A DNA stretch of 7,143 nt. Source: Dehalococcoidia bacterium. GTDB lineage: Bacteria; Chloroflexota; Dehalococcoidia; JAUYDP01. Of the stretch, positions 1-6,068 are shown one piece after another. Position numbers and translations under genes: made by a program. The stretch covers positions 1 through 7,143 of the forward strand of contig JAUYDP010000353.1 in NCBI GenBank assembly GCA_030691805.1. Direction: 5' to 3'. Position 1 is the stretch's first letter. Every line of letters starts with the position of its first letter. Below the pieces are notes generated by a model. The model was not told where the DNA came from and did not search any database. It was given only the letters and a program-made list of their open reading frames with translations.

Positions 1-1037
1 ACCTGTTTGCCGGCGTCGTCTATCACCCAAACGTTCCAGGGCTCGTTCACAGGGTCGGTGCGGAGCACTACATTGGTCCATCCGGGGTCCCTGCTCTCCT
101 GCCCCGTCGGCACCGATATGGTGGACCAGGGTCCAGCGGCCGAAGCCACCACTACCCTGACGTTGTTTACTACCCCTCCCTGGTTATCTCGTATGAATAC
201 CTTGATCTGGACCAGGCCGCAGTTCGGCTCCCACATAACCCCCTGAGAATTGTACTGGTACGGGCTTGGGGCTGGCGCCGGGGCGGGAGATGGAGAGGGA
301 GCGGGAGCCGGCAAAGCGCCTGGAACCGTCTCGGTGGTAGCGGCGCTTGCGGGTATGAGCCCCGCCTCCTTGGCGATGTCACCACCATTGACGATGGTTA
401 CTTCGCCAGCCTTGGCCCAAGGCATGTCAACCTTCCACTGCTGCATGGCATCTCGCTGGTTTCGGATCACGAACGCGGGGCCCACGTCAACCACCCTGGT
501 GGTGGGCAGGCCATGGGTCCGCACGGGGTCCGCGTTAGCCATGTAAACCGCCTTGATGGCGGGGTTGGCGTCCAGGAGGGCCAAGCGCTCCGCGGTTATC
601 TGGCTGAAGGGCTTGCCCGCTTCAGCGAAAGATGCCGGCTTCGGGATGGCGCGTACCGTTGCCAGCCAGTCATCCTTGCCCATGGCACTTAGCTCATCGA
701 AGACGTTTAGGAAGAAGAGCCCCTGCCCAGGCTGCCACTGAAGCACGTACTTTTGGGTGCCCTGGTTTGTAAACCCCTTGTACTGGAAGCGCCTGGAGGA
801 CACGTAGCCCACCCTGGAGACGCCGCCGATAGACTTGAACTGGGTCCAGAAGGAGACGCCTCCCTCATCGGTGATGCCATACCCGGAGCCTCCGGCCCCG
901 CCCTGGCCGTTGGCCTGAGTATAGAAATGCCCGCCCGGGACGTCGTAGTCCGGGTCCTGTGCCATTACCAGACCGGGTGATAGCGGGAACGCCGAAAGAA
1001 CCAGAATCAGCGCTGCCAAGGTGCCTAGCTTCTTCAT
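1..1037 (-). CDS. Secreted protein with proline-rich linker and C-terminal beta-type domain (3' end beyond window)
   Basis: An uninterrupted minus-strand frame begins at the ATG at 1037-1035 and runs off the left edge, giving 345 codons with no stop. Residues 1-26 form a clear signal peptide: MKK, a hydrophobic stretch, then VMA before QDPD, so the mature protein is exported. Residues 35-130 contain a GGHFYTQ start and a conserved-looking block GGVSFWTQF / GYVSSRRFQYKGF / LQWQPGQG / NVFDELSAMGKDDW. Residues 155-227 contain a second block (GLPTTRVVDVG, QQWKVDMPWAKAGEV, GGDIAKEAGLIP). Residues 239-259 are an Ala/Pro/Ser linker. From about 262 a new domain starts (WEPNCGLVQIKVFIRD, VVNNVRVVV), resembling beta-sandwich repeats of carboxypeptidase-regulatory type. 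From memory, this layout is common in secreted Chloroflexota proteins. The function is unknown. It lies 35 bases after hemL and may be read through from it. Confidence 0.85.
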   Translation of the reverse strand, partial: MKKLGTLAALILVLSAFPLSPGLVMAQDPDYDVPGGHFYTQANGQGGAGGSGYGITDEGGVSFWTQFKSIGGVSRVGYVSSRRFQYKGFTNQGTQKYVLQWQPGQGLFFLNVFDELSAMGKDDWLATVRAIPKPASFAEAGKPFSQITAERLALLDANPAIKAVYMANADPVRTHGLPTTRVVDVGPAFVIRNQRDAMQQWKVDMPWAKAGEVTIVNGGDIAKEAGLIPASAATTETVPGALPAPAPSPSPAPAPAPSPYQYNSQGVMWEPNCGLVQIKVFIRDNQGGVVNNVRVVVASAAGPWSTISVPTGQESRDPGWTNVVLRTDPVNEPWNVWVIDDAGKQ

Positions 1038-1040
1038 GGG

Positions 1041-1046
1041 CCTCCT
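1041..1046 (-). promoter_or_regulatory. Ribosome binding site of the secreted protein
   Basis: Read on the minus strand this is AGGAGG, a full Shine-Dalgarno core, three bases before the ATG at 1037-1035. It fixes the start of the secreted protein and agrees with the signal peptide that begins there. The 35-base gap after hemL shows no terminator hairpin. Confidence 0.7.
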
Positions 1047-1072
1047 GTCGTCTTGAATATTTCCAACAACCC

Positions 1073-2353
1073 CTATCTGATCCCCTGGAAAGCCTTGCGG
1101 GCCGTCTCCACTGTGATTTCCAGGTCCTCTTGCGAATGGGCCAGAGAGACAAAGGACGCTTCGAACTGGGAGGGGGCAAAGTATACACCCTCTTCTAGCA
1201 TAGCATGAAAGTAAGAGGAGTAAAGCCGGGTGTTGGATGTCTTAACCGTCGCATAACTGCTAATTGGCTGATCTGTGAAGAATGTCGTAAACATAGAGCC
1301 AATACGGTTCTGCGAGATGGGGACCCCCGCCTCCGCAGCGGCATTGGCGATGCCGTTGCAAAGGAACTGGGCCTTCCGGTCAAGGGAATCGTAGAACCCC
1401 GGCTCGCGCAATAATTTCAGAGTCTCTATCCCCGCAGTCATGGCTAACGGGTTTCCGGACAGAGTGCCTGCCTGATAGACCGGCCCCTCCGGCGCCATCC
1501 GAGCCATGATTTCCGCCGGACCCCCATAGGCGCCGACAGAAAGCCCGCCGCCGATTATCTTGCCCAGACAGGTCAAATCTGGGGTGACGCCGTAGACGGC
1601 CTGAGCGCCACCGTACGACACCCTGAACCCGGTAATAACCTCGTCGAAAATCAGCAGGGCGCCGTGCTGGGAACACAGGTCTCTAAGCCCTGGCAAGAAT
1701 CCCGGCTCCGGCAGGACCACACCCATGTTGCCAGCTACCGGCTCCAGTATGACGGTGGCGATTTGCCCGTAATTAGCATCGAATAGATCGGCCACCGTCT
1801 GCAGGTCATTATATTGGGCGACCAGCGTGGTGCTTGCGGCGCCTACCGGCACGCCGGGGCTATCTGGGATCCCCAGGGTCAACGCGCCGCTGCCGGCAGC
1901 CACAAGCAGCATGTCAGAGTGGCCATGGTAGCATCCTTCGAATTTTATGATCTTCTCACGCCTGGTAAAGGCCCGGGCCAGTCGCAGCGCCGACATGGTC
2001 GCCTCGGTGCCACTGGTAACAAAGCGGACCTTTTGAATCGAGGGAAATGCCTCCGTGACCATACGCGCCAGGACCACTTCCTGTTCGATAGGCGTGCCGA
2101 AGCAGGTGCCCCGAGCCACGGCCTCCTGTAGGGCGGCCACCACCTGTGGATGGGCGTGGCCCAGTATAAGCGGGCCCCATCCACATACATAGTCTATATA
2201 AGCCCGACCGTCCACGTCATAGAGCCGCGAGCCGCGGGCTTTCTCCACGAAGAACGGCTCGCCGCCCACGGCCTTGAAGGCCCGTACCGGGCTGCTCACC
2301 CCTCCGGGGAGAAGTCTCTTCGCCTCCTCGTAGAGCTGGCTGGACTTATTCAA
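1073..2353 (-). CDS. hemL: Glutamate-1-semialdehyde 2,1-aminomutase (HemL)
   Basis: A PLP enzyme that converts glutamate-1-semialdehyde to 5-aminolaevulinate, the last step of the C5 route to tetrapyrroles; cytosolic. The protein is complete and shows the family in order: NKSSQLYEEAKRLLPGGVSSPVRAF at the N-terminus, GWGPLILGHAHP, VTSGTEATMSALRLAR (cofactor phosphate region), CYHGHSD, FDEVITGFR (Asp that contacts the PLP ring nitrogen), LGKIIGGGLSVGAYGG with the Schiff-base lysine, and GTLSGNPLAM. I chose the TTG at 2353-2351. It gives 426 residues, the length I recall for E. coli HemL, puts the lysine at 265 as in that enzyme, begins with the typical M-N-K-S, and has a GGAGAGG just upstream. 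A TTG at 2380 would add nine residues (RVVVNGEAL) with no visible ribosome site. Upstream is a repeat-filled gap; GATAAT at 2397-2392 is a weak possible -10. Termination is TAG. Confidence 0.96.
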   Translation of the reverse strand: MNKSSQLYEEAKRLLPGGVSSPVRAFKAVGGEPFFVEKARGSRLYDVDGRAYIDYVCGWGPLILGHAHPQVVAALQEAVARGTCFGTPIEQEVVLARMVTEAFPSIQKVRFVTSGTEATMSALRLARAFTRREKIIKFEGCYHGHSDMLLVAAGSGALTLGIPDSPGVPVGAASTTLVAQYNDLQTVADLFDANYGQIATVILEPVAGNMGVVLPEPGFLPGLRDLCSQHGALLIFDEVITGFRVSYGGAQAVYGVTPDLTCLGKIIGGGLSVGAYGGPAEIMARMAPEGPVYQAGTLSGNPLAMTAGIETLKLLREPGFYDSLDRKAQFLCNGIANAAAEAGVPISQNRIGSMFTTFFTDQPISSYATVKTSNTRLYSSYFHAMLEEGVYFAPSQFEASFVSLAHSQEDLEITVETARKAFQGIR

Positions 2354-2355
2354 TG

Positions 2356-2362
2356 CCTCTCC
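2356..2362 (-). promoter_or_regulatory. Ribosome binding site that decides the hemL TTG start
   Basis: The minus strand reads GGAGAGG here. The GGAG part lies five bases before the TTG at 2353-2351. No comparable purine run precedes the in-frame TTG at 2380, so this site favours the shorter 426-residue HemL. Confidence 0.6.
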
Positions 2363-2413
2363 ATTAACAACTACCCGCAAGATGCTTTGTGATTATCCAC
2401 CTTAGGTATTTAA

Positions 2414-2555
2414 CCACAGAGAACACAGAGAGCACAGAGACTAAAAAAGAAGAAACTCAGCGCTCTCCGCGGTCTCCGCGGTAAATCCTAAGATAACACC
2501 CTACTAGAATGAATCAAGAAACTCAGGTTTCTCCGTGGTCTCTGTGGTAAAATCT
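2414..2555. repeat. Modular 9-base repeat (nCACAGAGA type) filling the gap before hemL
   Basis: The gap between the radical SAM gene and hemL (2354-2567) holds seven degenerate copies of a 9-base unit. Three head-to-tail units lie on the plus strand at 2414-2440 (CCACAGAGA, ACACAGAGA, GCACAGAGA). Two reversed units lie at 2464-2481 (TCTCCGCGG twice, a perfect tandem). Two more reversed units lie at 2530-2547 (TCTCCGTGG, TCTCTGTGG). The last two pairs sit inside longer direct copies, 2451-2489 and 2517-2555, offset by 66 bases, which share AGAAACTCAG and a following TAAA. The outer units at 2414-2440 and 2530-2547 face each other and could pair. I recall similar ACCACAGAGACACAGAGA strings scattered through environmental bacterial genomes; no function is known to me. 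No coding sequence is visible here. Confidence 0.8.
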
Positions 2556-2567
2556 TGAAAATCTCCA

Positions 2568-3851
2568 CTACACCCAGGCTTTTTTTGCGACGTGGCCGCG
2601 GAAATTCCAATTGACGGCCCAAAGGGGCAGTACGTTCCCGCGCAGAAAGCCCACCCGGTGAAAAATAGAGGTGAAGCTGAAAGTCTGGTTCCAGGCCCAG
2701 TCGTGGCCTTGCTGAAGGGTCTTGACGCTCATCAGCTTTGGCTCAAAGACCACATTATCTAGACGGTATTTGGACCAATCCCGGGTCAAGATGCGCCCAT
2801 CTCTCTCCATCTGGTTATGAATGGAAGTCCCCGGGTAGGGTGTGAGGATGCCATATTGCGGGGTCTCGATGCGGGTCCGTTTCACGAAATCTACGGTCTC
2901 TTCGAACACGTCCTCAGTGTCGTAATCAAAGCCGAAGATAAATGAGCCGGCGATGGGAATTCCGTAGGAGTGTATCTTCTTTATGGCCAACTCGTACTCT
3001 TCGACTCGGTTGGATCGCTTGGATACCGAGGCCAGGCTCATGGGGGAAAGCGACTCTATCCCGACGAAAAGGCCGGCGCAGCCACTGGCAGAGGCCAGGT
3101 CTAGAAGCTCAGTATCTCTGGCCATATTGATGGAAGCCTGGCCAATCCAATGGATCTTATAGGGGATGAGGGCACGGAAAAGCTCCTTGGCCCTCTTGGG
3201 ATTCCCTACGATATTATCGTCCACGAAGAAGACGAGACTTCCATTCCGTACGCTTTCCAGCTCCTGCAACACCTGGGGAATCGGCCTGAAGCGGTAGGTC
3301 CTGCCGAAGAAAGAGGTCACGGTGCAGAAAGCGCAGGAGTAGGGACAACCTCGGGTAGTGGCCAGGCTGACATTGATGCGGTAGCCCTTCGGAGGGAACA
3401 AGTCTCTTCTTGCCCACGGTAGGTCTGCCAGGTCCGGGCGTGCCGTGCTACGGTATACCTTCTTTAGAGCTCCATTACGGAAGTCTTGAACGACCACAGG
3501 CCACACGTCCTCGGCCTCTCCCACGACTACTGCATCAGCGTGTTGCGATGCCTCCTCGGGCAGCACCGAAGGGTGTATGCCCCCTAAGACTACCTTTGCT
3601 CCTGTGTGGCGGAAGCTATCGGCCAAGCGGTACGCCCTTGGAGCAGTCTGCGTAACAGCCGTTATTCCCACCAGATCAAACTTAGCATCGAGGTCGAGGG
3701 GAGCCAGATTTTCATCTACCAGGGAGATCTCTACACCAGGCGGAGTCAGGGCCGCCACGATACCCAGGTTCATGGGCGGCGCCAGGGAGTGGTAACGCCG
3801 AGACCTTTTCACGGCCTCTTCCCGAGCAGGGGCAATCAGAAGCAGTTTCAT
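2568..3851 (-). CDS. Cobalamin-binding-type radical SAM protein, reaction unknown
   Basis: A complete 427-residue protein with the two-part design of BchE-like B12 radical SAM enzymes. Residues 1-135 form a Rossmann-like B12-binding domain: MKLLLIAP, PPMNLGIVAAL, DLVGITAVT, KVVLGGIHPSVLPEE, ADAVVVGEAE. The usual cobalt-ligand histidine motif DxHxxG is absent, as is common in this branch. The radical SAM core follows with RGCPYSCAFC (Cys169, Cys173, Cys176, the 4Fe-4S ligands), FFVDDNIVGNPKRA, FVGIESLS, AGSFIFGFDYDTEDVF and LTPYPGTSIHNQM. The C-terminus ends without additional cysteines; the only other one is Cys258, so there is no SPASM or twitch cluster domain. It starts 27 bases after the siroheme decarboxylase gene, so the two are probably co-transcribed. 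The ribosome site is weak. Family membership is sure; the substrate is not. A tetrapyrrole or lipid substrate is conceivable from context. Confidence 0.92.
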   Translation of the reverse strand: MKLLLIAPAREEAVKRSRRYHSLAPPMNLGIVAALTPPGVEISLVDENLAPLDLDAKFDLVGITAVTQTAPRAYRLADSFRHTGAKVVLGGIHPSVLPEEASQHADAVVVGEAEDVWPVVVQDFRNGALKKVYRSTARPDLADLPWARRDLFPPKGYRINVSLATTRGCPYSCAFCTVTSFFGRTYRFRPIPQVLQELESVRNGSLVFFVDDNIVGNPKRAKELFRALIPYKIHWIGQASINMARDTELLDLASASGCAGLFVGIESLSPMSLASVSKRSNRVEEYELAIKKIHSYGIPIAGSFIFGFDYDTEDVFEETVDFVKRTRIETPQYGILTPYPGTSIHNQMERDGRILTRDWSKYRLDNVVFEPKLMSVKTLQQGHDWAWNQTFSFTSIFHRVGFLRGNVLPLWAVNWNFRGHVAKKAWV

Positions 3852-3878
3852 GCAAGCAATTCTGGTCTGAGCAGGTCA

Positions 3879-4859
3879 CTAATCCTCATAATACTTGACC
3901 CTGGCCTTCTTGTATTCCTTAGTGCTGAAGAGCAGATTATAGTCTTGGATACCTGTTTTTAACGAAATTTCGGAGGTTACCTGCCAGCAGCCATCCACCG
4001 TCCGGCTATGTATCATAGAGAAGACACTGTACGGCCAGTCCCGATAGCTGGGTCTCTGGTAGCAATGGGTAACTTGAGGGAAGGCGGCGATGGCCAGTCC
4101 AACCTCTTCTACCCGTTCCTGGGGCACCGCCCAGACCCCCATGCCGTTAGCGGAGAAACCCGCCTTTCGATGATGCAGCACCGCGGCAAAGCGCCGCATT
4201 GCCCCTTGGCCCTGGTAAAGACGCGCCGTCTCCAGCAACGATTCTTCTGAAGTCCCTGCTGCCTCGGCCAGTGAGAGGAAGGGCCTCTGGACTAGCTCCA
4301 GGTCCTTTTGCAACTGACGCACCAGGACAGGGTCTACCTCGATCCCCAATGCCTCCGGCGCGGACCCTACCTTCTCCGGCGGGCACCGACTCTGTCCTTC
4401 CATTCCCACCATATCAAATTGCACGGCCACCTTGAAGACCCGCAGGGTGGGCAGATAGAGAAACCTGGAGACGCTGTTTTCCCTGGCCAGGCTCTCCACC
4501 CCTGCCTGCGGGTCCTCGCCTGGAGGGACCGTCAGTGTGAACCAGAGATTGAAGAAGTGATTACGAGCATAGTTGTGGCTCACTCCCTGGTTCTGGCTCA
4601 CTGCGGTGGCTACCTGCTCCAGCCGGTCGTCAGGCACCTGGAAAGCGGCCAATGTGGAGCGGTAGCCCAGGGCCCTGGAATCGAAAATGGCGCTGATCTG
4701 GCGGATGATCTTCTCAGCCTTTAGCCGCCTCACCCGTTCCAGGACTTCCTCTTCACTCAGGCCCAGGCGCTCGCCCAAGCCGGCAAAGGGCCTCGGCGCC
4801 AGCGGAAATTCGGCTTGGAGGAGGTTCAGCAGGCGGCGATCTATCTCGTCTAAGTCCAT
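3879..4859 (-). CDS. ahbAB: Fused siroheme decarboxylase (AhbA-AhbB single chain)
   Basis: The expected reaction is removal of two acetate carboxyl groups from sirohaem to give 12,18-didecarboxysirohaem on the alternative haem route. The 326-residue chain holds two copies of the AsnC/Lrp-like AhbA/B (NirD/L/G/H) fold, normally separate proteins of about 150-170 residues. Copy 1 (about 1-155) starts LDEIDRRLLNLLQAEFPLAPRPF, with an HTH-like segment GLSEEEVLERVRRLK, then QISAIFDSRALGY, SHNYARNHFFNLWFTL. Copy 2 (about 174-326) has VQRPFLSLAEAAGTSEESLL, MRRFAAVLHHRKAGFSANGMGVW, THCYQRPSYRDWPYSVFSMIH and ends in a KKARVKYYED tail. The linker near 150-173 is short. HemB and HemL nearby support a haem role. 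A NirDL-type role in haem d1 synthesis cannot be excluded, since the two share this fold. No clear promoter was found in the 133 bases upstream, and the ribosome site is weak (GAGAAC). Confidence 0.92.
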   Translation of the reverse strand: MDLDEIDRRLLNLLQAEFPLAPRPFAGLGERLGLSEEEVLERVRRLKAEKIIRQISAIFDSRALGYRSTLAAFQVPDDRLEQVATAVSQNQGVSHNYARNHFFNLWFTLTVPPGEDPQAGVESLARENSVSRFLYLPTLRVFKVAVQFDMVGMEGQSRCPPEKVGSAPEALGIEVDPVLVRQLQKDLELVQRPFLSLAEAAGTSEESLLETARLYQGQGAMRRFAAVLHHRKAGFSANGMGVWAVPQERVEEVGLAIAAFPQVTHCYQRPSYRDWPYSVFSMIHSRTVDGCWQVTSEISLKTGIQDYNLLFSTKEYKKARVKYYED

Positions 4860-4902
4860 TTGTTCTCAGTTTCTAGTGCCTCGCCATAGTGGTTTTGCGA
4901 GA

Positions 4903-4932
4903 TGTCATTCTGAGCGTTAGCGAAGAATCTCG
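4903..4932. repeat. Dispersed-repeat copy (TCATTCTGAGCG...GCGAAGAATC type)
   Basis: In the gap between hemB and ahbAB lies TGTCATTCTGAGCG, then TTA, then GCGAAGAATCTCG. It is an imperfect palindrome: ATTCT at 4907-4911 pairs with AGAAT at 4924-4928, with GCs facing each other inside. I recall near-identical strings scattered in many copies between genes of Chloroflexota and other environmental bacteria. Only one copy is in this window, so its repeat status rests on recall. Confidence 0.5.
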
Positions 4933-4974
4933 GTGTCTCCATAAGTCCACGCGCCTTGCGAAGCGATATGTAGC

Positions 4975-4992
4975 CCGGCAATCTCATGCCGG
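4975..4992 (-). terminator. Hairpin directly after the hemB stop codon (possible weak terminator)
   Basis: A perfect 6-base GC-rich inverted repeat, CCGGCA / TGCCGG with a 6-base loop, begins at the base after the hemB TAA (4995-4993). Read on the minus strand it is followed by GCTACATAT, not a T run, so it is not a standard intrinsic terminator. It could slow decay of the hemB 3' end or partly stop transcription before ahbAB. Confidence 0.35.
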
Positions 4993-6012
4993 TTATTCTG
5001 CCAGCCAACGGGCGGCCTCCTTGGCATGGTAGCTTATTATGATATCTGCCCCCGCCCGCCTGATGGCGTGTAGGGCCTCCAGCGTGGCGAGCCGCTCATC
5101 CAGCCACCCATTGCGGGAGGCGGCCTTGATCATGCTATACTCACCACTGACGTTGTAGGCCGCCAAGGGAAGATTCAGGCTTTCCCGAATGTCCCTTATG
5201 ATATCCAGGTACGGAAGGGCAGGCTTGACCATTAGGATGTCAGCCCCTTCAGCCACGTCCAGCAGGGCCTCACGCAGGGCTTCACGCCTGTTAGATGGGT
5301 CCATCTGGTAGGAGCGCCGGTCGCCAAACTGAGGGGCGCACTCCGCCGCCTCGCGGAATGGGCCATAGAAAGAGCTGGCATATTTGGCGGAGTAAGCCAT
5401 GATAGAAGTCTGGGCATAACCATGCTCGTCCAGCGCCCGGCGGATGGCGCCGACCCTGCCATCCATCATATCTGACGGAGCCACGATATCGGCCCCGGCT
5501 GCCGCATGGGATACGGCGGTGCGGGCCAGCAGTCCCAGGGTGGCATCGTTATCCACGTCTCCGTTGCGTATTATCCCGCAGTGTCCGTGGCTGGTGTATT
5601 CGCAGAAACAGACGTCGGTCACTACCAGCAGGTCCGGCGCCAGGGCCTTGATGCGCCGGATAGCACGCTGGACGATGCCTGCGTCATTGTAGGCTTCTGA
5701 GCCGGCCTCGTCCTTGGTCTCAGGCAGGCCGAAGAGGAGAACCGCCGGGATATTGAGTGAGACCACTTCCTCTATCTCCTGGCCCAGCTTGTCCACGGAC
5801 CACTGGAAGATGCCCGGCATGCTGGGCACCTCCCGCTGGATGCCCTCCCCGTGAGTCACAAAGAGAGGGTACACGAAGCGGGAGGCGCTAAGCTCCGTCT
5901 CTCGCACCAAGCGGCGTAGGGCGGCCGAGCGCCGGAGGCGGCGAGGCCGGATATTAGGGATTTGGCCCCCCACAAGGGCCGGCGTGGTCATCTGTGCGGT
6001 GAGAGGTTCCAT
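4993..6012 (-). CDS. hemB: Porphobilinogen synthase (5-aminolaevulinate dehydratase, HemB)
   Basis: It condenses two 5-aminolaevulinate molecules to porphobilinogen, the step after HemL; cytosolic, usually an octamer. Starting at the ATG at 6012-6010 the protein has 339 residues, a normal family length. It shows RRLRRSAALRRLVRETELSASRFVYPLFV, the active-site metal triad DVCFCEYTSHGHCG (Cys135, Cys137, Cys145, the zinc-dependent type), AAGADIVAPSDMMDGRVGAIR, YSAKYASSFYGPFR with the first Schiff-base lysine (210), MVKPALPYLD with the second (263), and YNVSGEYSMIKAA. A longer in-frame start at 6045 exists, but its ATG lies inside the -10 region of a strong promoter, so it should not be in the mRNA. 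A GGGGG lies seven bases before the chosen ATG. An ATG at 5991 is another option with no ribosome site. Confidence 0.96.
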   Translation of the reverse strand: MEPLTAQMTTPALVGGQIPNIRPRRLRRSAALRRLVRETELSASRFVYPLFVTHGEGIQREVPSMPGIFQWSVDKLGQEIEEVVSLNIPAVLLFGLPETKDEAGSEAYNDAGIVQRAIRRIKALAPDLLVVTDVCFCEYTSHGHCGIIRNGDVDNDATLGLLARTAVSHAAAGADIVAPSDMMDGRVGAIRRALDEHGYAQTSIMAYSAKYASSFYGPFREAAECAPQFGDRRSYQMDPSNRREALREALLDVAEGADILMVKPALPYLDIIRDIRESLNLPLAAYNVSGEYSMIKAASRNGWLDERLATLEALHAIRRAGADIIISYHAKEAARWLAE

Positions 6013-6035
6013 GCAGCGACCCCCGATCTTGCGCC

Positions 6036-6064
6036 AGTATAGCATACGTGGGGGAGGCCTTCAA
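6036..6064 (-). promoter_or_regulatory. Sigma70-like promoter of hemB with extended -10
   Basis: On the minus strand TTGAAG (6064-6059) is followed after exactly 17 bases by TATACT (6041-6036), preceded by TGC to give an extended -10 TGnTATACT. Transcription should begin near 6030, leaving a leader of about 17-20 bases before the ATG at 6012. This starts a unit separate from the hydantoinase gene and could drive the haem cluster. Confidence 0.65.
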
Positions 6065-6068
6065 TGAA

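Noticed and set aside
2392..2413. Promoter for hemL (GATAAT at 2397-2392 or TTAAAT at 2413-2408)
   Set aside because: Neither has a matching -35 element at a normal spacing; too weak to list as a feature.
2414..2555. CRISPR array
   Set aside because: Units are only 9 bases, adjacent rather than spaced by unique spacers, and occur in both orientations; no cas gene is near.
2568..3851. Assignment of the radical SAM protein as AhbC, AhbD or NirJ
   Set aside because: It has an N-terminal B12-type domain and only four cysteines, with no C-terminal SPASM-like cysteine set.
3606..3962. Plus-strand open frame of 118 codons opposite the radical SAM gene start
   Set aside because: It spans the end of one real gene and the start of the next on the opposite strand and shows no domain or convincing ribosome site.
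4308..4724. Plus-strand open frame of 138 codons opposite ahbAB
   Set aside because: It lies wholly inside the well-supported siroheme decarboxylase gene on the other strand and its translation has no recognisable domain.
3879..4859. Lrp/AsnC-type transcription regulator
   Set aside because: Both halves carry the siroheme decarboxylase signatures (SHNYARNHFFNLWF, THCYQRPSYRDWPY, LHHRKAGF), and the gene lies among haem genes. The helix-turn-helix-like part is a shared fold feature.
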